The translations under genes were made by a program, and so were the position numbers. The notes beneath the pieces were generated by a model. That model saw only the letters and a program-made list of their open reading frames with translations, ran no database searches and had not been told where the DNA came from. Of a stretch of 64,000 nt of DNA, positions 41,125 through 49,140 are shown in pieces; within the stretch, counting starts at the first letter, position 1; the number at the start of each line of letters is the position of its first letter. The DNA is from Fimbriimonadaceae bacterium (GTDB taxonomy: Bacteria > Armatimonadota > Fimbriimonadia > Fimbriimonadales > Fimbriimonadaceae), in NCBI GenBank assembly GCA_020847855.1, contig JADLBH010000027.1, positions 1 through 64,000 of the forward strand, in the 5' to 3' direction.

Positions 41125-42212
41125 CCTTGCACCACCCTGAACCACGTCAGCGGACTGGGCAAGGGCACATTCTCGGGCGCGTACACGCCGCGTAGCTTCG
41201 TACGGAAGTCGCCCCAGATCGGCATGTGGCCTTCGAGTAGCGGAGACCAAGGGGGCCTCGCCGAAGGTGGTGCCGACTCAAAGTCACCGTTAACAACGAT
41301 GAATCTACGCGCCTCAAACAAAGTCTTTCCCCAGTACAGTTGCTGATGGTACATGGCGGACAGGTCGGCAAACTGTGAAAGCCGTACCAGTTGGTTGAAG
41401 CCCGTTATCGCCTGGTCCTCCATCCAGCCTCCATAGTTGTTTGCATACGGCAGGTTGAAGACGTTGAAACTCATGTCCGTCGCCGCGGAGCAGGCATGGA
41501 TGAACGCAAATGCGATGGGCGGCTGCCCGGTCGAGTTGAACGGTGGCAGACCCGTCCCCATTTGGATCGAGCGATATGCCTGTACGTCGGCAGGAACGAT
41601 CGTGTCGGCAAACTGGCCGGGGGCGTCGTCGTCGAAGCTGGGGGAAGCATTTCCATGCCCGCCGAAGTACTCGACGGATGCACCTTGCATCTCGGAAAGA
41701 AACTGGAGCTTGGGCCAGCCGTCCTGGGAGTGCGTGTGCGTCCGATACCCCATGATTGCCATCCATGACATCACGATGGGGGCGGAGGCAGGGTTGAGTT
41801 TCTCGTCCATCACGTCGTACTGCTTTGCCATGTTCTTGATCGGTACGGTGACCTCGCTCGCGTGCTCGGTCGGGTCGCCGAATTCCGTCACTTCGAGCCG
41901 AACCGTACAGTGGGTCTGGGAGGCACCCCAGTGTGTCGAGTCGAACATCACGTGGGCCTGCCACTGCGAATGGAGTTCGCCAGGCGTATAGGGGAACGTC
42001 TTGGAGTACACTAGCTCCCCGTTCAGTTTGACCTTGAAAGTCTCAAGACCCTCGGACGGACTGCTCAACCAGGCACGGGCACTCGCACGCGCATTCGTAG
42101 AGGTGAAGTAGAGCGGAGGCGGAGTGTCCGCTGGAATCACGAGGTGAACGCTAGCAGGGCACACGGCGGCAAGTACGCCGACAAGAACCGAAGCACCGAT
42201 GCGCCGATGCAC
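41121..42212 (-). CDS. A2: exported caspase-like (clan CD) family protein
   Basis: 363 residues from GTG 42212, which lies inside an imperfect repeat unit and gives a usable signal peptide (RIGASVLVGVLAAVCPAS). It carries the N-terminal VIPADTPPPLYFTSTNARASARAW strand in two parts, VMFDSTHW, then the putative catalytic His in VEYFGGHGNAS and Cys in FAFIHACSAATD, followed by a helix and VNGDF strand. The tail is KLRGVYAPENV...LTWF. This is the most complete member and the best candidate for an active enzyme. Confidence 0.7.
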   Translation of the reverse strand: MHRRIGASVLVGVLAAVCPASVHLVIPADTPPPLYFTSTNARASARAWLSSPSEGLETFKVKLNGELVYSKTFPYTPGELHSQWQAHVMFDSTHWGASQTHCTVRLEVTEFGDPTEHASEVTVPIKNMAKQYDVMDEKLNPASAPIVMSWMAIMGYRTHTHSQDGWPKLQFLSEMQGASVEYFGGHGNASPSFDDDAPGQFADTIVPADVQAYRSIQMGTGLPPFNSTGQPPIAFAFIHACSAATDMSFNVFNLPYANNYGGWMEDQAITGFNQLVRLSQFADLSAMYHQQLYWGKTLFEARRFIVVNGDFESAPPSARPPWSPLLEGHMPIWGDFRTKLRGVYAPENVPLPSPLTWFRVVQG

Positions 42213-42264
42213 CGATGCACCGATGTGCCGATGTGCCGATGCGCCGATGCACCGATGCGCCGAT
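42193..42264 (-). repeat. Degenerate octanucleotide tandem repeat, 9 copies, start of A2
   Basis: Nine units of ATCGGYGC or ATCGGCAC (minus strand) follow ATG 42273. Some units read ATCGGTGC, which creates GTG codons, and one of them (42212) is in frame with A2. From the ATG the frame is wrong with 9 copies; 7 or 10 would be right. Sequence decay suggests this copy no longer slips freely. Confidence 0.85.
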
Positions 42265-42283
42265 GGACGGCATGGTAGTTTGA

Positions 42284-42312
42284 ACGTTACCCGCGCTTGG
42301 GCACTGTGTCAA
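42284..42312 (-). promoter_or_regulatory. Promoter of A2
   Basis: TTGACA (42312-42307), 17 bases, TAACGT (42289-42284), 10 bases, ATG 42273. The spacer is identical to that of A1. Confidence 0.7.
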
Positions 42313-42383
42313 GAGCCCGCTCGGTTATTTCTTACATTGCGGCACTCCCCCACCTTGCGACAGGACGAGAAGGGCCCAAGGGC

Positions 42384-42437
42384 GGGCCGGCAGAGCAAGC
42401 TCAGACCAGGGGCGGCCATCCTCGGTGCAACCTGGCC
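42384..42437 (-). repeat. Intergenic repeat, copy 1
   Basis: A stretch of about 54 bases containing GCAAGCTCAGACCAG and CGGTGCAACCT (plus strand) recurs at 46200-46253 with a few substitutions. In both places it lies 70-110 bases upstream of the promoter of an A gene. It was probably copied along with the cassette; function unknown. Confidence 0.7.
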
Positions 42438-42510
42438 CAAGCCGACGTGCCGCAGCCTGGGTCTGCCGTTCCGGGACAGCGGGTGCCACGTTCGGTCCAC
42501 ATTGCGACCG

Positions 42511-43389
42511 CTAGGATCCGAAGACGTCCGCGTGCAAGACATCGCCGGTCGAGGCTCGCACGATCACCCACGCCTTGCGAGGCACCCCAGGTTCGAGACA
42601 GGGGGCAAGGTGCACCTTGTAGGCTGGGAATGCCGGTATCGTCTCACTGGGCCGCCCATGCTCACGCTGGTATGCCGTGAACCACTCCCGGTCAGGCACG
42701 GACCATCCTCGCTCGATACTGACCGGTTCGCGCCATTCTCGCGGGTAGGTCTCCTCGTCAAATACGGCCAGTAGAGTGGCAACGGCCTGTCGCGCCCGTT
42801 GCTCTCCAACGTCAACTTCTTCCTGCACGAAGACGACGTGATCCGTGATCCCGAAGTACAGCACAGCACCGTCGTAAAGATCAATGCCGAAGCCCATCCT
42901 GTTGCCGCCTTGGAAGCAGGCAGGGTCGGCTGTACGGCGAAACGTAACGCTCGCTGTACCGTACGATTCCATTCGATCGCCTGTACCGCGCTTTTCGGGC
43001 GTGACCCTCACCTCGTCTATCTTCCAGCCAGACCCCTGCCCGATCCGTTCCGCGAGATCTGTCGCCCGCTCACGAATCTGCTGGTCCGTGGTGAGCTGGA
43101 GCCTTACTTCGCGAACGTTGTAGCGTGCATGAGTCTCGCGACGTACGGACTGGTAGCTCCGTACTAGCAGGTCGCGCAAACGCACGGTGCCGGAGTGCCC
43201 ATCGGCAAAGTGGACTGTACGTTGGTCTGATCCTTCGCCGCTCAGTCGAGCTATGTCCGAAGCCGGGGAGTTCGGGCACGAGATCGCGGACTCAAATCGG
43301 TGGATTGCTTGCAGCAATTGTCCGGTGTTGTCCTGCTCAGTTCCTGCGCAAAGGAAACCTGATGTGAGAAGGGTTATTGCAACGATCAT
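42511..43389 (-). CDS. B3: exported PepSY-like protein
   Basis: 292 residues from ATG 43389, which overlaps the stop of the broken A3 frame (ATGA); an upstream ATG at 43404 is possible. The signal peptide is MIVAITLLTSGFLCAG. It has two PepSY-like units, with the final strand WVIVRASTGDVLHADV. There is no C-terminal anchor. It is closest to B4 (shared VRLQL/VRLEP strand, FPAYKV, VIVRAS.G) and likely a recent duplicate. Confidence 0.7.
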   Translation of the reverse strand: MIVAITLLTSGFLCAGTEQDNTGQLLQAIHRFESAISCPNSPASDIARLSGEGSDQRTVHFADGHSGTVRLRDLLVRSYQSVRRETHARYNVREVRLQLTTDQQIRERATDLAERIGQGSGWKIDEVRVTPEKRGTGDRMESYGTASVTFRRTADPACFQGGNRMGFGIDLYDGAVLYFGITDHVVFVQEEVDVGEQRARQAVATLLAVFDEETYPREWREPVSIERGWSVPDREWFTAYQREHGRPSETIPAFPAYKVHLAPCLEPGVPRKAWVIVRASTGDVLHADVFGS

Positions 43390-44165
43390 GAATTGTCCTT
43401 CCATTCAGTATGCACGTTGTGAGTGCCGTCAAACAGCCACTTGATGCGCGCTAACTCGTCACCGGTGAATTCAACCGCCAAATCCAACTCCCCGTATTGG
43501 TCTACAAGACGATACGGCGCCGGGCCCTCAATCCACTCCTCCTCAGCCGCTTTGCGGACGGTCATACCTGCAAGACTCCTGGTCATGATGCCATCGAAGA
43601 ACGCGAACGCTTGGGCATCTGTCGGCTTGATCTTGAACGAGACGACGACCCGGTTCGTCTGGCACGGCGACTCGCTCAGGTAAGCAAGTGCGAAGACCTC
43701 GTTCTGCTTGCTGACCTCGCATCCGGCAATGTAGTCGAAGTACAGTGGAGGCGGCGGTGGTAGGGTAGCGGCCACGCCTGAAGCTACGATGTGCTGGACT
43801 GCGTTCTGCGACGCCTGGAAACCGGCGGGCTTGGGGGCGTCAGGCGGTTAGCCGAAGTACTGGAGGGAACAGGGCTCGTTGTTCGCAGCTGCATTGGCAC
43901 CACTGTCGCGGCCGATCTGGTACCCCGTCTCCGCCGCAGCGCCGGTGACGCCGAGCTGCAGCGGCCCGTTGAAGGTACAGCACTGTGCCTTGAGCCACAC
44001 GCCTGGCACAGTCTCCGGCGCACCGCCAGGAGGTTGGCGCAGGATGCCGACCTTGGCCCAGAAGACGCCAGGGCCCTCTGCACGGCCGGTCGCAGTCTGG
44101 TTGAACTGGCCTGCAACGATAATAGGCGCGTCGGCAGGGATCCCCCCCGGCTGTGACAGCGGAGA
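43386..44165 (-). pseudogene. A3: broken caspase-like A gene
   Basis: From 44165 one frame runs open for 105 codons (IPADAPIIVAGQFNQTATG, like the A2 head IPADTPPPLYF) to CSLQYFG. It meets TAA at 43850-43848, then continues in frame as PPDAPKPAGFQ, LYFDYIAGCEVSKQ (putative Cys), FDGIMTRSLAGMTVRKAA and the tail LFDGTHNVHTEW. The stop falls where A2 has YFGGHG, so the catalytic His is lost. No start codon or promoter lies before the open stretch, and the repeat and promoter block are absent. A 129-residue product could still start at GTG 43775. Confidence 0.7.
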
Positions 44166-45053
44166 TCAGGACAGGGCGATTTCCAGGATCTCGCCGTTCG
44201 AGGCACGCACGATCACGTAGCTCGGCTCGTCCCAGCCGGGCCACCACGGGCTGTTCGAGAACGACACTTTGTACGCAGGCACGACCGCTTGAAAGTCGGG
44301 CTCCCGGCCGTGCCTGGCCACATAGTCGGCGATCCACTGCTTGCCGGCGCTGCTCCAGCCGAATACGACGGCGGAGACCCGTCGCCACTCCGCCGGGAAC
44401 GCGGAAGGATCCTCCGCGTCAATCTGGGCGAAGACAGCCGCTGCAGCGGACCTCGCCCCGGCTTCGCCGACCGTATCCCCTTCCTCGAGGAACCGGAGGT
44501 GGTCCACAAGGCCGTAATAGAGCACGGCGCCGTCCCACCGGTCGTATGCCACCGTCCATCGGTTGCGGCCCCTGAAGGTAGGGCGGTCGCCGATCTTCCG
44601 GCCCTGGACGTGGGCGGTGCCCCAGGACTTCATGCGATTAGGCTTGTCAGGGTCTGGGGTCTCCGGCTCGAGACGAACCTCCTCTATCTCGAACTCGCGG
44701 TCGAGGCCCAGGTCGGCGAGAAGCCGCTGGGCCTTTGCCCTCGCTTCGTCCTCCGTGTTCATAGAGAGCGCGACGTCCCGCCGAAAGCCGAGCGAGCGTT
44801 CGGCTCCCCGCCCGTCGTTGCGAAAACTGGTCACGCGACCATCCCGAGTGCGCACATCGACGTGAAGCGAGTTGACGATTCGGAACTCCACGTCGCCTAA
44901 AGCTGGGGCGGGCCCGAGTTTCAGCTCGCTTGCGTCGAATTGAGCCCCGATTTGCTGAAGAAACTCGACGGCAGTTGCACGCGGGTCTGCCTGTTGCCCA
45001 GGTTGTGCGATCAGCGTAGAATTAAGCAGTAGGATCAGTGTGCTAAAGTTCAC
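44166..45053 (-). CDS. B4: exported PepSY-like protein
   Basis: 295 residues from GTG 45053, which overlaps the A4 stop (GTGA). The signal peptide is TLILLLNSTLIAQ. The N-terminal unit ends LHVDVRTRDGRVTSF and the C-terminal unit ends YVIVRASNGEILEIALS. No membrane anchor. The A3 remnant continues in the same frame right after its TGA. Confidence 0.7.
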   Translation of the reverse strand: MNFSTLILLLNSTLIAQPGQQADPRATAVEFLQQIGAQFDASELKLGPAPALGDVEFRIVNSLHVDVRTRDGRVTSFRNDGRGAERSLGFRRDVALSMNTEDEARAKAQRLLADLGLDREFEIEEVRLEPETPDPDKPNRMKSWGTAHVQGRKIGDRPTFRGRNRWTVAYDRWDGAVLYYGLVDHLRFLEEGDTVGEAGARSAAAAVFAQIDAEDPSAFPAEWRRVSAVVFGWSSAGKQWIADYVARHGREPDFQAVVPAYKVSFSNSPWWPGWDEPSYVIVRASNGEILEIALS

Positions 45054-46012
45054 GTATTGCGTTTCCAGTCCGTGTGGACGTAGTTCGTTCCGTCGTAAAG
45101 CCACCTGGGCCGAGCGTGCTCGTCTCCAGCTATGTACATGGCGTCATCAAACTCTAAGTCGTAGTCATCCTTCATCGTCGAGGCGTCCCACGCTTCTTTG
45201 GCGGCTCTGCCCACCGTTTTCCCGTCGAAGACCCGCTCAACAATGTCGAAGTACAGGCTCAGCATTTCCGCGTTCTTCAGCGTCACCTTGAACGCAACCA
45301 CGCACCGATTCGCCGTACCGGTAGCCTCGCTGAGGTAGGCGTCCGGGACCGCTGCATTGTTGTTCTCGGCGACCCGGCACGAGGCGAGGAACGCGAAGTA
45401 CAAGGGGAACGGCCCGCCCGGCACTGCGCCTGAGACCACTGTGTCGTTGACCGCGGTCGGCGCCGCGGGCGCCCAGACGACGCCTGGCGTGCCGTGCGCC
45501 AAGATCAGATGGCTGGTGGCGGGCGGCATGTCCGCCGTCACCGTGTTCGCTGACCACGAATTGTTGAAGATGTTCTTCGTGACGGTGTGGTTCCAGAGTT
45601 CGAACCCAAGCGCCGCGCCCGAACCGCCGGCGACCAACGCCAGCTGCTTGTGCTGGATCAACACCGCCGCGTTGTATACCGACCTGGTGGTAAGCAAAAT
45701 CGGCTGGATTGACGTGGTCTGGCCGTTGTGCCAGACAGTGGCGTAGAGCCAGAACTCGACGTCCTCGCCGTGTTCCCAGTGCGTCGAGTCGAACTTGCAG
45801 GCCAGTACGGCCTCGGGCACAACCGCATAAGGAGGCGGCTCTTGCGGCAAAGGGAAAACCTCTCGGTCAAGCTCGTCGAGCGGTTGCGAAGGGGAACTGG
45901 ACTCGACCCAGACCTCCACAAGGCTCGTCTCCGTCGCGGGACTGATTTCGACTTCGACCCTCACCTCATTGTAGGTGCCGCTAAGGATGGACGGCAGCTG
46001 TACGCTCTTCAC
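45050..46012 (-). CDS. A4: exported caspase-like (clan CD) family protein
   Basis: 320 residues counted from GTG 46012. The open frame extends upstream and encodes ALLALFFSLSQA, a signal peptide joined to the octamer repeat, so ATG 46083 is the likely start in another phase. It carries CKFDSTHW, the putative His in LILAHGTPG and Cys in FAFLASCRVAEN. A helix with the gingipain/CHAT-like pattern SLYFDIVERVFDGKTVGRAA follows, then the family tail LYDGTNYVHTDW. Cleavage of protein substrates is inferred, not shown. Confidence 0.65.
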   Translation of the reverse strand: MKSVQLPSILSGTYNEVRVEVEISPATETSLVEVWVESSSPSQPLDELDREVFPLPQEPPPYAVVPEAVLACKFDSTHWEHGEDVEFWLYATVWHNGQTTSIQPILLTTRSVYNAAVLIQHKQLALVAGGSGAALGFELWNHTVTKNIFNNSWSANTVTADMPPATSHLILAHGTPGVVWAPAAPTAVNDTVVSGAVPGGPFPLYFAFLASCRVAENNNAAVPDAYLSEATGTANRCVVAFKVTLKNAEMLSLYFDIVERVFDGKTVGRAAKEAWDASTMKDDYDLEFDDAMYIAGDEHARPRWLYDGTNYVHTDWKRNT

Positions 46013-46050
46013 GACGACGGCCTGGCTCAGGCTAAAGAAAAGCGCGAGAA

Positions 46051-46074
46051 GCGCCGATGCGCCGATGCGCCGAT
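46051..46074 (-). repeat. Octanucleotide tandem repeat, 3 copies, start of A4
   Basis: Three perfect copies of ATCGGCGC (minus strand) follow ATG 46083 by 6 bases. Three copies put the ATG out of frame with A4; two or five would restore it. Confidence 0.9.
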
Positions 46075-46093
46075 GGACGGCATGGTAACTGCT

Positions 46094-46122
46094 ACCTTAC
46101 CCTCGCTTGGGCATTTCGTCAA
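46094..46122 (-). promoter_or_regulatory. Promoter of A4
   Basis: TTGACG (46122-46117), 17 bases, TAAGGT (46099-46094), then 10 bases to ATG 46083. The geometry is the same as for A1 and A2. Confidence 0.65.
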
Positions 46123-46199
46123 GACCGTGCTCGGCTCTTTCGCTTGGGCGGTGATCACCCTTACGGCGGCAGGGCGAGAGGCCTCCAGGGTCGGGCAGG

Positions 46200-46253
46200 C
46201 ACGGCAAGCTCAGACCAGCGGCGGCCACTCCCGGTGCAACCTTGCCCAAGGCG
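46200..46253 (-). repeat. Intergenic repeat, copy 2
   Basis: Second copy of the block at 42384-42437 (GCAAGCTCAGACCAG, GGTGCAACCT). It lies between rpsG and the A4 promoter. Confidence 0.7.
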
Positions 46254-46275
46254 CCCCGCCGCAAGCGAAACTGAC

Positions 46276-46746
46276 TTAGAACCGATAGTGCGCGAAGGCC
46301 TTGTTTGCGTCGGCCATGCGGTGGGTGTCTTCCTTCTTCTTCACAGCCCGACCCGTGTTGTTGTAGGCGTCCACGAACTCGCGCGTGAGGCGGTCCACCA
46401 TGCCCTTGTCGCTGTGCTTGCGAGCCTCGCCGACGAGCCAGCGCAGCGCGAGCGTGCGCCTGCGGATCGGCCGAACCTCCATCGGAACCTGGTAGTTCTG
46501 CCCGCCGACACGCCGAGGACGAACCTCCATGGTCGGCATGATGTTCGCGAGGGCCTTCTCGAAGACTTCGATCTGGCTCGCCTCACACTTCTCAGCCGCG
46601 CGGTCGAGCGCGGTGTAGACGATCTTTTCCGCAGTGGACTTCTTACCGTCCAGCATGAGACGGTTGATGAACCTCTGCAGGAGCTCGCTCCCGTAGACGG
46701 GGTCGGGAAGGACGGTTCGGGGCGGGACGGGTCCGTTTCTTGGCAT
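46276..46746 (-). CDS. rpsG: 30S ribosomal protein S7
   Basis: 156 residues with [30 protein letters not shown] and [19 protein letters not shown], typical of S7, which nucleates assembly of the 30S head. It follows rpsL by 13 bases. In the ancestral str operon fusA follows; here the cassette array does. Confidence 0.98.
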   Translation of the reverse strand: MPRNGPVPPRTVLPDPVYGSELLQRFINRLMLDGKKSTAEKIVYTALDRAAEKCEASQIEVFEKALANIMPTMEVRPRRVGGQNYQVPMEVRPIRRRTLALRWLVGEARKHSDKGMVDRLTREFVDAYNNTGRAVKKKEDTHRMADANKAFAHYRF

Positions 46747-46759
46747 GATCGGGTTCTAC

Positions 46760-47143
46760 TTAGCCTGCCGAGGCCTTCGGCCTCTTGGCGCCGTACTTGC
46801 TTCGGCTCTTTTGGCGATTGCTTACCCCGGCGGTCTGTTGAGTGCCGCGAACGATGTGGTACCGCACGCCGGGGAGGTCCTTGACGCGGCCGCCTCGGAC
46901 GAGTACGACCGAGTGCTCTTGCAGGTTGTGGCCGACGCCAGGGATATACGCCGTGACCTCGAAGCCGTTCGTAAGTCGCACACGGGCGACCTTGCGCAAG
47001 GCAGAGTTCGGCTTCTTCGGGGTGACGGTTCGCACCACGGTACAGACGCCGCGGCGGAACGGGTTCCGCTTGAGCGCGGGCGACTTGGATTTCGCCTTCG
47101 CACTGAAGCGGCCCTTTCGTACAAGCTGGTTTACGGTCGGCAT
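46760..47143 (-). CDS. rpsL: 30S ribosomal protein S12
   Basis: 127 residues. [17 protein letters not shown], the [11 protein letters not shown] loop and the [11 protein letters not shown] end are diagnostic. It forms part of the decoding centre. A promoter and a leader hairpin lie upstream; rpsG follows. Confidence 0.98.
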   Translation of the reverse strand: MPTVNQLVRKGRFSAKAKSKSPALKRNPFRRGVCTVVRTVTPKKPNSALRKVARVRLTNGFEVTAYIPGVGHNLQEHSVVLVRGGRVKDLPGVRYHIVRGTQQTAGVSNRQKSRSKYGAKRPKASAG

Positions 47144-47182
47144 GGGTTCCTCGTTCGTCTTAACAGGGCGGATTCTGGCAAC

Positions 47183-47210
47183 AAAAAAGCCCCGGTGGAC
47201 ATCCGTGGGG
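47183..47210 (-). terminator. Terminator-like hairpin in the rpsL leader (possible attenuator)
   Basis: On the minus strand CCCC...GGGGC precedes six T (47188-47183), about 40 bases before rpsL and downstream of its promoter. No gene lies between the promoter and this site, so it could regulate the operon by attenuation. The stem is short. Confidence 0.4.
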
Positions 47211-47314
47211 AGGCATCCGCGTGGCTCTTCGTCAGATTCTCTCGTTTCGATTCGCCAATGGGATCGCTCCTCCGGACTCGGACCAAGCGCTCACACGCCG
47301 GGCCACGAAGGCAT

Positions 47315-47343
47315 AGTATGGCTCAGACGGATGCCGGTGTCAA
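47315..47343 (-). promoter_or_regulatory. Promoter of rpsL-rpsG
   Basis: On the minus strand TTGACA (47343-47338), 17 bases, CATACT (47320-47315). The predicted start is near 47308, giving a leader of about 165 bases. Confidence 0.7.
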
Positions 47344-47415
47344 GGTCCCACCGGGTACAGGCAAGCTTCGACTTCGCGCGACCGGAGGCCTATGCCGCGC
47401 GTCCAGAATAGGCAT

Positions 47416-48921
47416 ATGGCGGAAGGCGAACTTCGCGAGGTGCGGCAAGAGAAGCTGAGAAGACTCCGGGAACTAGGCTTCGACCCATACGCGGTCGAGC
47501 GGTTCCCCGACCCAGGCTCGGTCGCAGCCCTCCTTGAAGGCTTCGAGGAGGGCCAGCCCGCCCGCCTCGCCGGGCGCCTCGTCTCGGTTCGCGAGATGGG
47601 CAAGGCCGCGTTTGCCCATGTCAGTGACGGCGAAGCTCGGATCCAGGGCTACTTCCGCAAAGACGACCTGGGAGAGCCGGCCTGGGAGGCCTTCCAGCTG
47701 CTGGACATCGGTGACCACGTCGGGATCGTCGGAGAGACCATGGTCACGAAAACCGGTGAGCGCTCGATCCGGGTCACCGAGATCACGCCGCTCAGCAAGG
47801 CACTGGAGACCCTGCCCCTGGGCAAGGAGAAGGATGGCCACGCGTGGTATGGCTTGGAGGACGTCGAGACCCGATATCGGCACCGCCACCTCGACCTCGT
47901 CTGCAACCCGGAGGCGCGCGAGAAGCTCGTCGCACGCTCGAGGATCGTGGCCGAGGTGCGCCGGTTCTTCGATGGGAGGGGATTCCTCGAGGTGGAGACC
48001 CCGATCCTCCAAAACGAGGCGGGGGGGGCAGCGGCGCGCACGTTCAACACGCAGTACAACGCCTATGACGTAGAGGTCAAGCTAAGGATCTCGCTGGAGC
48101 TCTATCTCAAGCGGCTGATCTGCGGCGATCTTCGCAAGGTTTATGAGATCGGACGGGTCTTCCGCAACGAGGGGGTGAGCAGCCGCCACAACCCCGAGTT
48201 CACCCTCCTCGAATGGTACGAGGCTTACGCGAACCTGGAGGACGTAATGGCGACGGTCGAGGAGCTTTTCCGGCACGTCGCAGCCGGGGTGTTCGGCACG
48301 ACGGTCGTTGCGCCAGTCTCCGGCGGACCCGAGCTTGACTTTGCCCGACCGTGGATGCGGGTGGACCTGCTCGAAGAGATCGAAAAGGCCACGGGCCTCA
48401 CCGCGGAGGACCTTTCGAGCCTGGAGGCGGCCCTGTCTGCCCTCGGATCGCGAGCCGTCGTCAATCCGGTGACCGGCAAGCGCATCGTCGCCGACGACGA
48501 GGCGCACCTCGGCGGATTGATCGAGAAGCTGCTGGAAGTCTTCGTCGAGCCGAGCCTGCAAGCACCGACTTTCGTGGTCGGTTATCCCATCGAGACTTCC
48601 CCACTCGCCAAGAAGGATCCCCATCGGCCAGGCTTTACCCGCCGGTTCGAGGGCTACGTTCTGGGCCGCGAGGTATGCAACGCCTTCAGTGAGATCAACG
48701 ACCCGCAAGACCAGCGCGAGCGCTTTGAGGCGCAAGCCGGCGAGCGGGAGAGGGGGGACGACGAGGCCCACCCAATGGACGAGGAGTTCCTCTACGCGCT
48801 GGAATGCGGTATGCCGCCCACCGGAGGCTGCGGGATCGGGATTGACCGCATGGTCATGCTCCTCACCGGGGCCGATCACCTGCGCGAGATCGTCCTCTTC
48901 CCCATGATGAGGCCGCAGTAA
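47416..48921 (+). CDS. lysS: Lysyl-tRNA synthetase (class II)
   Basis: 501 residues from MAEGELREV; an ATG 24 bases upstream is possible. It has an OB-fold anticodon-binding domain (about 50-150) and then a class II catalytic core with motif 1 ([10 protein letters not shown]), motif 2 ([15 protein letters not shown]) and motif 3 ([12 protein letters not shown]). It charges tRNA-Lys in the cytoplasm. It is divergent from rpsL. Confidence 0.97.
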   Translation: MAEGELREVRQEKLRRLRELGFDPYAVERFPDPGSVAALLEGFEEGQPARLAGRLVSVREMGKAAFAHVSDGEARIQGYFRKDDLGEPAWEAFQLLDIGDHVGIVGETMVTKTGERSIRVTEITPLSKALETLPLGKEKDGHAWYGLEDVETRYRHRHLDLVCNPEAREKLVARSRIVAEVRRFFDGRGFLEVETPILQNEAGGAAARTFNTQYNAYDVEVKLRISLELYLKRLICGDLRKVYEIGRVFRNEGVSSRHNPEFTLLEWYEAYANLEDVMATVEELFRHVAAGVFGTTVVAPVSGGPELDFARPWMRVDLLEEIEKATGLTAEDLSSLEAALSALGSRAVVNPVTGKRIVADDEAHLGGLIEKLLEVFVEPSLQAPTFVVGYPIETSPLAKKDPHRPGFTRRFEGYVLGREVCNAFSEINDPQDQRERFEAQAGERERGDDEAHPMDEEFLYALECGMPPTGGCGIGIDRMVMLLTGADHLREIVLFPMMRPQ

Positions 48922-48953
48922 AAAGATAAGACCCCCGCTTTTTGAGGCGGGGG
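48920..48953 (-). terminator. Intrinsic terminator on the minus strand after the structured region
   Basis: GCCCCCGC and GCGGGGGT (minus strand) pair around CTCAAAAA, followed by CTTATCTTTTT. The uridine tract is on the minus strand, so it ends a transcript coming from greA or the structured region. It overlaps the lysS stop and may also affect lysS transcripts. Confidence 0.8.
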
Positions 48954-49112
48954 CCGGTTTGTCACCAGAGAGGCAGGTTCATCGCGAGCCTGGCCCTGGG
49001 GACCCGGGTGCTAAAACCCAGTTCCTCCCTGGCGGTGTTGATTACTGTGATCCATCTTGTGGCACCACCTCCTTGCGTTTCAATAGTCACCGGCTTGCGC
49101 CGGTGCCACCCT
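48954..49112 (-). ncRNA. Candidate structured RNA between greA and a terminator
   Basis: The minus strand contains a perfect 7-bp hairpin closed by a GCAA tetraloop (CACCGGC-GCAA-GCCGGTG, 49105-49088). A competing 8-bp pairing GTGGCACC/GGTGCCAC (49109-49102 with 49066-49059) and a 9-bp stem CCAGGGAGG/CCTCTCTGG (49032-49024 with 48973-48965) follow. No convincing gene is present; only a 14-codon ORF after AGGAGGTGG. The strong terminator beyond it fits an independent or processed small RNA. It did not match any RNA family I know by sight. Confidence 0.5.
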
Positions 49113-49140
49113 ATCAGACGCTGGCGACCGCACGGAAGTT

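Noticed and set aside
48932-48953. Hairpin after lysS as its own terminator on the plus strand
   Set aside because: The uridine tract lies on the minus strand; only weak T content follows on the plus strand. It was assigned to minus-strand transcripts.
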